Below, one piece after another: positions 56,878 through 64,000 of a stretch of 64,000 bases of DNA. The notes beneath the pieces are model-generated. The model was not told where the DNA came from. It made no database searches and was given only the letters and a program-made list of their open reading frames with translations. The number at the start of each line of letters is the position of its first letter. Position 1 is the first letter of the stretch. Source of the DNA: Pseudorhizobium banfieldiae (GTDB lineage Bacteria > Pseudomonadota > Alphaproteobacteria > Rhizobiales > Rhizobiaceae); NCBI RefSeq assembly GCF_000967425.1, contig NZ_FO082820.1, positions 3,297,501 to 3,361,500 on the forward strand. The letters are read 5' to 3'. The position numbers and the translations under genes are program-made.

Positions 56878-57771
56878 CTATTCGGCCGGCGACGGCTGCC
56901 GCGATCGCTTCGGCATCAGCATGTCCCGCGCCGCCAGCACCGCGCCGCCGGTAATCAGCAGACAGGCAAGCCCGATGCGCCAGTCCGGCTCGGCAAATCC
57001 GCTTGCCACAAGGATCAGTGTTGAAAGCAGCGGCGCGGCATAGCTTGCCGCACCGATGATCTGGATATCGCCGTTCTTGACTCCATAGTCCCAGGCATAG
57101 AAGGCGGCTCCAACCGGAAGCAGGCCGAGCCCCACCACCGCCAGCCATTCGCTCCCACCGGCGGGCCATACCGTCGTCTCGAGAAAGAGGTGGCAGATGA
57201 GCGACAGAAGGGAGGTGGCGAGGCAGAAGCCGGTGACAACGTCGGTAGAGACGCGGCCGAAGCTGCGCGTCAGCAGGGAGTAGCCGGACCAGGTGAAGGC
57301 GCAGAGAAACGCCGCGCCATAGCCCAGCGCATACTGGTCCTCAAAGGAAATCCCCTTTCGCGACACGATGGCCACCGTCCCGGCGAGCCCCGCCACTGCA
57401 CCGGCGACGTGATGCCATCTCAACCGCTCCCCTGGCAGCAGCGCGGAGCCGACGACGATGAAGAGCGGCCACAGATAGGCGATCAGCCCTGCCTCGACCG
57501 CCGGCGCATTGCGCAGGGCGGTGAAGTAGAGAAAATGGTAGCCGAAAAGGCCTGCGATGCCGATGATCCACACCTTGGGTGGCTGCCGCAGAAGTCTCAG
57601 CCGATGCGGCCTCGCAGCAAAAAGAAGAAGGCCTGGAAGACTGCCGATGGCGAAGCTGATCGCGGAGAGCTGGAAGGGCGGCATCTTCCCCGACGCCGCT
57701 GTCATTAGCGCCAGCAATGACCACATGAGGATGGCCGTGAAGCCGATAAGCGTCCCGCGTGCCTTCACCAT
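56878..57771 (-). CDS. EamA/DMT family transporter (YddG-like)
   Basis: 297 residues with ten predicted helices in two EamA repeats. LIGFTAILMWSLLALMTAASG at the start, then LFGYHFLYFTALRNAPAVEAGLIAYLWPLF and AAFYAWDYGVKNGDIQIIGAASYAAPLLSTL are close to the YddG-type aromatic amino-acid exporters. Substrate is inferred by similarity. It lies 28 bases downstream of the DUF3108 gene. Confidence 0.9.
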   Translation of the reverse strand: MVKARGTLIGFTAILMWSLLALMTAASGKMPPFQLSAISFAIGSLPGLLLFAARPHRLRLLRQPPKVWIIGIAGLFGYHFLYFTALRNAPAVEAGLIAYLWPLFIVVGSALLPGERLRWHHVAGAVAGLAGTVAIVSRKGISFEDQYALGYGAAFLCAFTWSGYSLLTRSFGRVSTDVVTGFCLATSLLSLICHLFLETTVWPAGGSEWLAVVGLGLLPVGAAFYAWDYGVKNGDIQIIGAASYAAPLLSTLILVASGFAEPDWRIGLACLLITGGAVLAARDMLMPKRSRQPSPAE

Positions 57772-57798
57772 GCCCCCTCCAGGGCCGATCCAGCCCCG

Positions 57799-58572
57799 TC
57801 AGCCGCCGTACTTCGCGGCCTTCACGTAAACCTGTCCCATGCTCGTCGGAATGCGGGCATAGACGGGAGCATATACATTCACCGATTGCGCCTTGGCAAA
57901 CCAGATCTCCATCGGAGTCTTCTTCAGGTGCTCGATGTCGGAACGCCCGCGCCGGAAGCCCGATCTCGGGACGTAGCGGACCTCGCAGACCATCACCTCT
58001 CCCGTGAAGCCCTCGGTGGAGAATGTCTCCGTCCCCTTCGGCGTGAGGATCAGGTCCATCCGCGACTCCCCGTCGTAGATCGGAACGCGGCTGGGGCAGC
58101 TTTTCACGTCGCCAGAGAACACCAGACCTGTCAGTGGATCGAGCACCGAACGCAAATCCTCTGGCGCAACCGGCACCCAGTTTTCGGGCCGCCGCTTCGG
58201 CTCCGGCTTCATCACCGAACGCGTCACGTCGCCGTTGCGATAGGTCACCTCGTAGACCCGCGTCCGCTTGCCGGTCTTGTAGACGAGGTCATACTGCTCT
58301 GCCTGAAGCTTATCACCGCGCTTGCGGCCCGTGACGCTGGTTTCAGCGGAGATCTTGCTGATGATATCCGCAAGTCCCCAGGAGCGAAAACTCCCGGCAA
58401 TGCGGTAGTCATTGCTGCCGAACTCGCTTGCGAAGGCAGCCTTGGCGATCGGCAGTATGCCGAGCGATATATCGTATTCGCTGACATGCCGTATGCCCGC
58501 CGTTCCCGCAGGTCCGGCGAACAGCGAGAAGGCGAATGCACTGGCGAGGATGGCCCCACGGCGCCCGGTCAT
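57799..58572 (-). CDS. Secreted DUF3108 protein
   Basis: 257 residues with a signal peptide (1-25, cut near TAGIR). EYDISLGILPIAKAAFASEF and YDLVYKTGKRTRVYEVTY are DUF3108 landmarks, as are DPLTGLVFSG and the CPSRVPIYDGESRMDL block. It is periplasmic, of unknown function, conserved in rhizobia upstream of rpmB. GAGG lies seven bases before the ATG. Divergent from rpmB across a 255-base spacer. Confidence 0.9.
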   Translation of the reverse strand: MTGRRGAILASAFAFSLFAGPAGTAGIRHVSEYDISLGILPIAKAAFASEFGSNDYRIAGSFRSWGLADIISKISAETSVTGRKRGDKLQAEQYDLVYKTGKRTRVYEVTYRNGDVTRSVMKPEPKRRPENWVPVAPEDLRSVLDPLTGLVFSGDVKSCPSRVPIYDGESRMDLILTPKGTETFSTEGFTGEVMVCEVRYVPRSGFRRGRSDIEHLKKTPMEIWFAKAQSVNVYAPVYARIPTSMGQVYVKAAKYGG

Positions 58573-58706
58573 GATCGTGCCTCTAATGATGCGAAAGCGG
58601 GGTTCTCACCCCCGTCGCAAAGATATAAACCCGCCACTATGGCAAGAAAATAGCCGGAGCCGCTCGGGCCCTCTGGATTCTGTACCCGCAGGTCCGAGGT
58701 TTTGGC

Positions 58707-58735
58707 TTGACTGGACAGACCTCACTGACTATAGA
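58707..58735 (+). promoter_or_regulatory. Strong sigma-70-type promoter for rpmB
   Basis: TTGACT at 58707-58712 and TATAGA at 58730-58735 with exactly 17 bases between. Transcription should begin near 58742, giving a leader of about 86 bases that contains a short hairpin (CCGGGC-ATT-GCCCGG, 58773-58787). Confidence 0.75.
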
Positions 58736-58827
58736 ACCGCAACTTTCCAATCAGGCCAGTTGGATCGGCGCGCCGGGCATTGCCCGGAAGTACCATTCGA
58801 TTGCAGAAGAACAACAAAGGTGTACCC

Positions 58828-59127
58828 ATGTCTCGTATGTGCGAACTGACCGGCAAGGGCGTTCAGACCGGCAACAACGTCAGCCACGCAAACAACAAGA
58901 CGCGCCGCCGGTTCCTGCCGAACCTGTGCCACGTCACACTGATCTCCGACGCACTCGGCCAGCGCTTCCGTCTGCGCGTCTCGGCGCATGCCCTGCGCTC
59001 CGTCGAGCACCGTGGCGGCCTTGACGCCTTCCTCCTGAAGGCTGACGAGAACGAACTGTCGATGCGCGCACGCCTGCTGCGCCGCCAGATCGCCAAGAAG
59101 ACCGCCGAAGCAGCGGTTGCTGCCTAA
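58828..59127 (+). CDS. rpmB: 50S ribosomal protein L28
   Basis: 99 residues. [24 protein letters not shown] is the L28 start; [18 protein letters not shown] and [15 protein letters not shown] complete it. The zinc-type (C+) form needs two CxxC pairs, which are absent, so this is the zinc-free form usual in rhizobia. AAAGGTG is seven bases before the ATG. It has its own strong promoter upstream and a terminator downstream. Confidence 0.98.
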   Translation: MSRMCELTGKGVQTGNNVSHANNKTRRRFLPNLCHVTLISDALGQRFRLRVSAHALRSVEHRGGLDAFLLKADENELSMRARLLRRQIAKKTAEAAVAA

Positions 59128-59152
59128 GCGCGAATACATCATCGGTTGCGGG

Positions 59153-59190
59153 AAGGGCTTGACGGGAAAACCGGACAAGCCCTTTCTCTT
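59153..59190 (+). terminator. Rho-independent terminator of rpmB
   Basis: AAGGGCTTG at 59153-59161 pairs with CAAGCCCTT at 59176-59184 (9 bp), enclosing a smaller CGG/CCG stem, and is followed by TCTCTT. It lies 26 bases after the rpmB stop and before the transporter leader. Confidence 0.8.
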
Positions 59191-59207
59191 GAACCCCATC
59201 GAACTCC

Positions 59208-59240
59208 AACTGGTGGCATCACCCAGGATAAAAAAATGCG
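59208..59240 (+). promoter_or_regulatory. Candidate preQ1-I-type riboswitch overlapping the yhhQ start
   Basis: CTGG (59210-59213) pairs with CCAG (59223-59226); the loop TGGCATCAC ends in C just before the closing strand, and the tail GATAAAAAA is A-rich. Loop GCAT (59216-59219) is complementary to ATGC (59236-59239), which includes the start codon, giving an H-type pseudoknot. The string CACCC, four bases, then ATAAAAAA matches the compact preQ1-I aptamer. The downstream gene imports a queuosine precursor, a known preQ1 riboswitch target. The AGGA ribosome-binding site lies in the closing strand, so ligand binding should block translation. Confidence 0.62.
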
Positions 59241-59874
59241 ATACCTTCGCCATACCTCCATCTATGCACTGCTGATGGCGGCTATCGTCGTCGCCTCGAA
59301 CTTCTTCGTCCAGTTCCCGCTCTCCGGGACGCTGTTTGGCGTCCAGCTCGGCGACCTGCTGACCTGGGGTGCCTTCACCTATCCCGTCGCATTCCTCGTC
59401 ACCGACCTCACGAACCGGCAATTCGGTCCGTCGATCGCGCGACGTGTCGTGCTGGCGGGCTTCGTAGTCGGGGTTGCGGCCTCCTTCTGGACCTCCATCC
59501 CGCGGATCGCAATTGCGTCCGGTACCGCCTTCCTGGTCGGCCAGCTTCTCGACATCTCGATCTTCAATCAACTGCGGCGGCAAACCTGGTGGCATGCACC
59601 GCTGGCTGGCTCGCTGGCTGGCTCGGCGATCGATACGGCCCTGTTCTTCTCGCTGGCGTTCGCGTCCACCCTCGCGGTCCTCGGCCCCAATGACGCTTTT
59701 GCCATCGAATGGGCGCCGATCCTCGGTATCATGGCGACCGAAGCGCCGCGTTGGGTTTCGTGGGCGCTCGGCGATCTCGGCGTCAAGATCCTCGTCGGCT
59801 TCGTGATGCTCCTGCCCTATGGCGCGCTGATGAGCGTCTTGAAGCCCATGCCACCCGCCAAGGCCGCAGGCTGA
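59236..59874 (+). CDS. yhhQ: Queuosine precursor transporter (YhhQ/VUT family)
   Basis: 212 residues from MRYLRHTSIYALLMAAIVV, with AGGA seven bases upstream. Six helices. VVASNFFVQFP, GAFTYPVAFLVTDLTNRQFG (the family signature with TD-NR) and GQLLDISIFNQLRR are typical of the YhhQ/VUT family, which imports preQ0/preQ1 or queuine-type bases. The candidate riboswitch overlaps the first codons. A link to queuosine also exists through gluQRS at 31 kb, whose substrate is queuosine-modified tRNA-Asp. Confidence 0.94.
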   Translation: MRYLRHTSIYALLMAAIVVASNFFVQFPLSGTLFGVQLGDLLTWGAFTYPVAFLVTDLTNRQFGPSIARRVVLAGFVVGVAASFWTSIPRIAIASGTAFLVGQLLDISIFNQLRRQTWWHAPLAGSLAGSAIDTALFFSLAFASTLAVLGPNDAFAIEWAPILGIMATEAPRWVSWALGDLGVKILVGFVMLLPYGALMSVLKPMPPAKAAG

Positions 59875-59893
59875 AGATGTCACCGCTGGTGGA

Positions 59894-60892
59894 TTAATCC
59901 ACCAGGCGGAACTCCAGCATGACGTTTCTCTGCAGGAAGGACCGGTTGTCGTCGGAGACCAGGATGATGCGGGCTTCGCCATTCTCGATGAGGACGTCGA
60001 CGCCTTCCATATTGTCGATCTCGGCACCCATGTCGGCCTCGATCAATACCTCCCCGTCCACCAGTGCGCCTGGCTTGATCGAACTGGTTTCGATGCGCCG
60101 CAGACGCATGCCGACACCATTGAGATAGCTGAACCGACGCTCCAGCAGAAGCAGGTCGCCATCCGCCAGAAATGCGCCGTCGGTAACCGCCCAAGGGTCC
60201 TGCCTCGCCACCTTGAAGACGCCCTTGCGGGCCCCGCTCAGGACGGCAGCAAACAGGTTTCCATCGCCGTCGATACTTCTCTCCGCCACCGCCACCAGCG
60301 CGCCTTCGAGGGGTCCATCTTTCGGCGAGCTTACCAGCGTTTCAATGCCGCCATTGGCACGAAGCTCTCCGCGCGGGATCACCATCTCCACGGATTGTGG
60401 CTTCGCGTTGGCATGACCCGGATCAGGGTAGGCGTCGATCCGGTGCCGGCGCTCATAGCTGACGATCAATCGTCCGGGCTGCAGCGCGAGCCCTTCAGCG
60501 TCGATGTCGGACTTCGAAGGCTTCCGGCCCCTGGTATCTTGCATGGCACTGATCGACAGGGAAGAGAAACGGAACAGGCGGCCCGCTGCATCGCGCTCTA
60601 TGGATCCAGTGAGCCACTCGCCGGTATCCTGTACGGCCACAAAATCGCGCCCGTTCGGTCGGAAGCGGATGGCGGAGACGCCGCCAAGTCGGCTGTCGGA
60701 TGACGAGAACTGGAAGCCGCCAATGAATTCCAGCGACCCGAAGCGGCTCTCGGTAGATCCGGGCCGAAACTGCCTGATAGGGGAGGTTTGGAGAGGCAAT
60801 AGATCCGTCGCCGGAGCCACTGGCACTACGGCGGCCACGCTCAGGATCGCCGCCAGAAGCAAGCGTCGGCGCATCGTGTACAGCTTCGTCAC
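59894..60892 (-). CDS. Secreted esterase-like (phytase-like beta-propeller) protein
   Basis: 332 residues from a GTG that overlaps the cobT stop by four bases (GTGA); an ATG six codons later ([13 protein letters not shown]) is the alternative. Signal peptide cut near VAPATD. Domain of the phytase-like esterase family: [26 protein letters not shown] opening, [35 protein letters not shown], and [24 protein letters not shown]. Linkage to cobT is conserved in rhizobia; substrate unknown. Confidence 0.9.
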   Translation of the reverse strand: MTKLYTMRRRLLLAAILSVAAVVPVAPATDLLPLQTSPIRQFRPGSTESRFGSLEFIGGFQFSSSDSRLGGVSAIRFRPNGRDFVAVQDTGEWLTGSIERDAAGRLFRFSSLSISAMQDTRGRKPSKSDIDAEGLALQPGRLIVSYERRHRIDAYPDPGHANAKPQSVEMVIPRGELRANGGIETLVSSPKDGPLEGALVAVAERSIDGDGNLFAAVLSGARKGVFKVARQDPWAVTDGAFLADGDLLLLERRFSYLNGVGMRLRRIETSSIKPGALVDGEVLIEADMGAEIDNMEGVDVLIENGEARIILVSDDNRSFLQRNVMLEFRLVD

Positions 60893-62787
60893 CCGGCGCG
60901 CCGCATCCTGCCTGCACTGCGGCCGCCATTCTCCTCGAACAGCGCGGCAAGCTGCTCCGTCATCGCGCCGGCAAGTTCGTCAGCATCGACGATGGTCACG
61001 GCCTTGCGATAATAGCGGGTGACGTCATGACCGATGCCGATCGCCAGGAGCTCGACGGGCGAGCGGGTCTCGATCTGCTCGATGACCGCGCGAAGGTGCC
61101 GCTCCAGATAGTTGCCCGGATTGACGGAGAGCGTCGAGTCGTCGACGGGCGCGCCATCTGAGATCATCATCAGGATCTTGCGTTGCTCCGGCCGGCCGAT
61201 CAGGCGATTATGCGCCCACATCAGCGCTTCGCCGTCGATATTCTCCTTGAGCAGGCCCTCGCGCATCATCAGCCCGAGGTTGCGGCGCGAGCGACGCCAG
61301 GGTGCATCGGCAGACTTGTAGACGATGTGACGGAGATCATTGAGGCGGCCCGGGTTGGCCGGTTTCCCGCTCGCCAGCCAGCTTTCGCGCGATTGCCCAC
61401 CCTTCCAGGCCTTGGTGGTGAAGCCGAGGATTTCGACCTTGACGCCGCAACGCTCCAGCGTGCGGGCAAGGATATCGGCGCAGGTGGCGGCGACCGTGAT
61501 CGGGCGCCCACGCATTGAGCCGGAATTGTCCAGCACCAGAGACACGACCGTGTCCCTGAACTGCGTGTCCCGCTCCTTCTTGAAGGAAAGGGGCTGCATC
61601 GGATCGATGACCAGGCGCACCAGTCGGGCAGAGTCGAGATAGCCTTCTTCGAGATCGAAATCCCATGAACGGTTCTGCTGCGCCATCAGGCGGCGCTGCA
61701 ATCGGTTCGCCAGTCGCCCCACAGCCCCCTGGAGATGCGACAGTTGCTTGTCGAGAAAGGCGCGCAGGCGGTCCAGCTCAGCCTCGTCACACAGCTCCTC
61801 AGCAAGGACCTCCTCGTCGAATTCCTGCGTGAAGATGCGATAATCGACCTTCTCGTTGAAGTCGTCGAAGGGGCTGTGCGGCCGCTTGGTCTCGCCAGGC
61901 GTCTCCGAATGATCGTCCGCCTCATCCGACATCTCGTCGTCGGACATTTCGGCGCCATCCATCTCGCCTTCGTCCATCTCATCGTCGGCAGCTTCGCTCT
62001 GCTCCGCCGGCGCGGCATCAGAACCAGCCTCCTCCTCGACCTCCTCGTTCTCGGTCTCGTTGCTGCGCGGCTGCTCGTCGTCGTTCGGGTTCTCCATCTC
62101 CTCGGGCTCGGACTCTTCGTCCCCGAGGTCTTCGGCCACCTGCATCGACGAGAGCATGTGGCGCACGAGCTTCCCGAAGGCTTGCTGATCTTCGATGGCT
62201 CCCTTCAGGCTGTCGAGATCGGTACCCGCCTTTTCCTCGATGAACGGGCGCCAGAGTTCGAGGACCTTGCCGGCACTTTCCGGTGCCTTGGTGCCGGCGA
62301 GCTTCTCGCGCACCAGCATCGCCATGGCTTCTGCCAGCGGCGCGTCGTCCTGGCGCTCGATCCCGGAAAAATTCGCCTTGGCGTATTTCTCGGCATTCAT
62401 GGAGTTGAGGTTCGCGGCAACGCCCGTCATGCGCAATGCACCGAGCGATTCGACCCGGGCCTGCTCCACGGCATCGAATACGCTACGGGCATCAGAGCCC
62501 TGGGGAGAGAGACTCGCATGCGTGCCGGTATCGTGACAGGCGAGTCGCAGCGCCATGGAGTCACCAAGGCCGCGGGTTACCGCGAGCTCATGCGCCGTCG
62601 GACGTTTTGATATCTCCGGCAGGCGTATCCGCTCTCCCGCCATTCCGGGACGCTCATTGGCGAAGCTGACCTCGACCTCCGCGTCTCCAGCGATGGAGCG
62701 GACACAACCGGTAATCGCCCGGCGCATCGGCTCAGTGTCCACCGGGCCGCCCGACCTGCTCTTCTGGTTGTCTCCGGGGCCTGCCAT
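60889..62787 (-). CDS. cobT: Cobaltochelatase subunit CobT
   Basis: 632 residues. With CobS and CobN it inserts cobalt into hydrogenobyrinic acid a,c-diamide in the aerobic cobalamin pathway. An N-terminal helical region is followed by a very acidic linker (about residues 215-300, runs of Glu/Asp) and a C-terminal von Willebrand A domain with the MIDAS motif [17 protein letters not shown], plus [15 protein letters not shown]. Twelve bases separate it from cobS upstream. A cytosolic complex member. Confidence 0.97.
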   Translation of the reverse strand: MAGPGDNQKSRSGGPVDTEPMRRAITGCVRSIAGDAEVEVSFANERPGMAGERIRLPEISKRPTAHELAVTRGLGDSMALRLACHDTGTHASLSPQGSDARSVFDAVEQARVESLGALRMTGVAANLNSMNAEKYAKANFSGIERQDDAPLAEAMAMLVREKLAGTKAPESAGKVLELWRPFIEEKAGTDLDSLKGAIEDQQAFGKLVRHMLSSMQVAEDLGDEESEPEEMENPNDDEQPRSNETENEEVEEEAGSDAAPAEQSEAADDEMDEGEMDGAEMSDDEMSDEADDHSETPGETKRPHSPFDDFNEKVDYRIFTQEFDEEVLAEELCDEAELDRLRAFLDKQLSHLQGAVGRLANRLQRRLMAQQNRSWDFDLEEGYLDSARLVRLVIDPMQPLSFKKERDTQFRDTVVSLVLDNSGSMRGRPITVAATCADILARTLERCGVKVEILGFTTKAWKGGQSRESWLASGKPANPGRLNDLRHIVYKSADAPWRRSRRNLGLMMREGLLKENIDGEALMWAHNRLIGRPEQRKILMMISDGAPVDDSTLSVNPGNYLERHLRAVIEQIETRSPVELLAIGIGHDVTRYYRKAVTIVDADELAGAMTEQLAALFEENGGRSAGRMRRAG

Positions 62788-62799
62788 TCTGATCCTGCC

Positions 62800-63792
62800 T
62801 CAGGCTCCGAGCACGATGTTCGCCGCGCTCTCCTTCAGCTCGACGCCGAAGGCGCGCTGATACTGCTCCGCGACCAGCGTCCGCTCCAGTTCGTCGCACT
62901 TATTGAGGAAGGTGATCCGGAAGGCAAATGCCACGTCACCGAAGATCTCGGCATTCTCAGCCCAGGTGATGACGGTACGCGGGCTCATGACCGTCGAAAG
63001 ATCGCCGTTCATGAAGGCGGAGCGGGTGAGATCTGCGACGCGCACCATCTTCGAGACCGTCTCACGGCCCTCGGCCGTCTTGCCGAAGCTCTTCACCTTG
63101 GCGGCAACGATGTCGACTTCCTTGTCGTGCGGCAGGTAGTTCAGCGTCGTGACGATAGACCAGCGGTCCATCTGCGCCTGGTTGATCTGCTGCGTGCCGT
63201 GATAGAGGCCGGTCGTGTCGCCAAGGCCGACCGTATTGGCGGTCGCAAACAGGCGGAAGGCCGGATGCGGGCGAATGACCCGGCTCTGGTCGAGAAGCGT
63301 CAGGCGGCCCGAGGATTCCAGAACGCGCTGGATTACGAACATCACGTCCGGGCGACCCGCATCATATTCGTCGAAGACGAGCGCGACATTGTGCTGGTAC
63401 GCCCAGGGCAGGATGCCGTCCTTGAACTCGGTGACCTGCTTGCCATCCTTGAGGACGATCGCGTCCTTGCCGACGAGGTCGATACGGCTGACATGGCTGT
63501 CGAGGTTGACGCGCACGCACGGCCAGTTGAGGCGCGCTGCGACCTGCTCGATATGCGTGGACTTGCCGGTACCGTGATAGCCGGAGACCATGACGCGCCG
63601 ATTGTGCGCGAAACCGGCGAGGATGGCGAGCGTCGTGTCACGATCGAAGAGGTAGTCGGGGTCTAGGTCGGGAACATAGGGGTCGCCGCTGCTATAGGCC
63701 GGCACCCTGATGTCGGTGTCGATGCCGAAGACCTCCCGGACGGAGACTGACGTGTCGGGAAGGTTCGAAATATCCAGATCGATCTTGCTCAT
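62800..63792 (-). CDS. cobS: Cobaltochelatase AAA+ subunit CobS
   Basis: 330 residues. MoxR-type AAA+ ATPase partner of CobT. Walker A in [20 protein letters not shown] (near residue 70), Walker [10 protein letters not shown], sensor [19 protein letters not shown], and arginine finger region [14 protein letters not shown]. Its N-terminus [18 protein letters not shown] is typical. GGAGA precedes the ATG. It follows the J-domain gene by 61 bases. Confidence 0.97.
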   Translation of the reverse strand: MSKIDLDISNLPDTSVSVREVFGIDTDIRVPAYSSGDPYVPDLDPDYLFDRDTTLAILAGFAHNRRVMVSGYHGTGKSTHIEQVAARLNWPCVRVNLDSHVSRIDLVGKDAIVLKDGKQVTEFKDGILPWAYQHNVALVFDEYDAGRPDVMFVIQRVLESSGRLTLLDQSRVIRPHPAFRLFATANTVGLGDTTGLYHGTQQINQAQMDRWSIVTTLNYLPHDKEVDIVAAKVKSFGKTAEGRETVSKMVRVADLTRSAFMNGDLSTVMSPRTVITWAENAEIFGDVAFAFRITFLNKCDELERTLVAEQYQRAFGVELKESAANIVLGA

Positions 63793-63853
63793 TATCTCTC
63801 CAAGGCGCGAGCCACCGCCCGGCCGCCATATCCTCTGCCATTCGTCGTATCGC

Positions 63854-64000
63854 TTAGCAGAAACCGGCTTGCTTCAACAACTGATATGCTTGGATTACGG
63901 CGCGAAAACGTTCCTCGGAACCCCGGTCGCCGCCATTGGCGTCCGGGTGGTGCTTCTTGACCAGTTGCTTGTAGCGGCTCTTGATCTCGTCCGATGTGGC
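63854..64000 (-). CDS. J-domain (DnaJ-like) protein, C-terminal part
   Basis: 48 residues are visible, cut at the window end. [23 protein letters not shown] contains the HPD motif of helix II-III of a J domain, and [18 protein letters not shown] is helix IV and the C-terminus. The J domain is at the C-terminal end, as in the DnaJ-like protein always found upstream of cobST in rhizobia. It likely activates a DnaK partner; its specific client is unknown. Confidence 0.88.
   Translation of the reverse strand, partial: ATSDEIKSRYKQLVKKHHPDANGGDRGSEERFRAVIQAYQLLKQAGFC

Noticed and set aside
63793..63853. Cobalamin riboswitch upstream of cobST
   Set aside because: The spacer is only 61 bases and shows no B12-box-like sequence.

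Overview
The window is a compact, GC-rich (roughly 60 percent or more by eye) chromosomal segment of an alphaproteobacterium, most likely a member of the Rhizobiaceae (Rhizobium/Sinorhizobium/Agrobacterium-like). This rests on established synteny of that group: lysC-ptsP-prfA-prmC-DUF4167 near clpB, lysC next to ubiG, comF-grxC-amidase-DUF1178, argJ-PPIase/secA, tlpA/argH-lptM-lysA-DUF4175, ftsEX, hisC-tyrC, and dnaJ-like-cobS-cobT. No prophage, insertion sequence, CRISPR array, origin or rRNA operon is visible. Almost all of the DNA is core housekeeping genes with short spacers and many 1-8 base start/stop overlaps.

Layout. 1-2.7 kb: clpB (C-terminal end cut by the window edge) with a possible heat-shock promoter. 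2.8-5.2 kb: a small accessory block with an arsR/SRPBCC/membrane-protein operon divergent from an orphan, frameshifted aztD zinc-chaperone gene; the 150-base spacer between them carries two repeats and a Zur-box-like palindrome. 5.3-12.7 kb, all minus strand: lysC, ptsP, prfA, prmC, DUF4167, preceded by an SH3 protein with an Arg/Asp-rich tail. 12.9-21 kb: ubiG; comF-grxC-amidase-DUF1178; a methyltransferase; a two-gene orphan Flp pilin unit; argJ-GNAT-mutT; a periplasmic PpiC-type isomerase. 21.3-28.5 kb: secA, a flippase coupled to a CelD-like acyltransferase, an acyl-CoA synthetase.

28.5-40.7 kb: a glycine-rich secreted protein, tRNA-Leu(CAA), dsbB, HNH endonuclease, 3-methyladenine glycosylase, gluQRS, BrkB-like protein, SDR, HIG1-like protein, cobalamin adenosyltransferase, rhomboid, etfBA, 3-hydroxybutyryl-CoA dehydrogenase, tlpA, argH. 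40.8-52 kb: lptM, lysA, DUF4175 protein, response regulator, hpt, ftsEX, YdcF, plsC, chaC, DUF2125. 52-64 kb: tyrC/hisC, methyltransferase, gloB, cupin, lysoplasmalogenase, EamA exporter, DUF3108, rpmB, a queuosine-precursor transporter preceded by a preQ1-I-like aptamer, phytase-like esterase, cobT, cobS and the end of a J-domain gene.

Functional themes are amino-acid synthesis (Lys, Arg, His/Tyr/Phe), protein synthesis and export (RF1 and its methylase, L28, tRNA-Leu, SecA, PPIase, ClpB), redox/thiol handling, cell division (FtsEX), envelope assembly, and cobalt insertion for cobalamin. The most interesting signals are the preQ1-I-like element whose second helix would include the start codon of the transporter gene, the single-base lesion in aztD, and the orphan pilin unit with a CtrA-like site. 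I did not find a clearly new multi-gene system.
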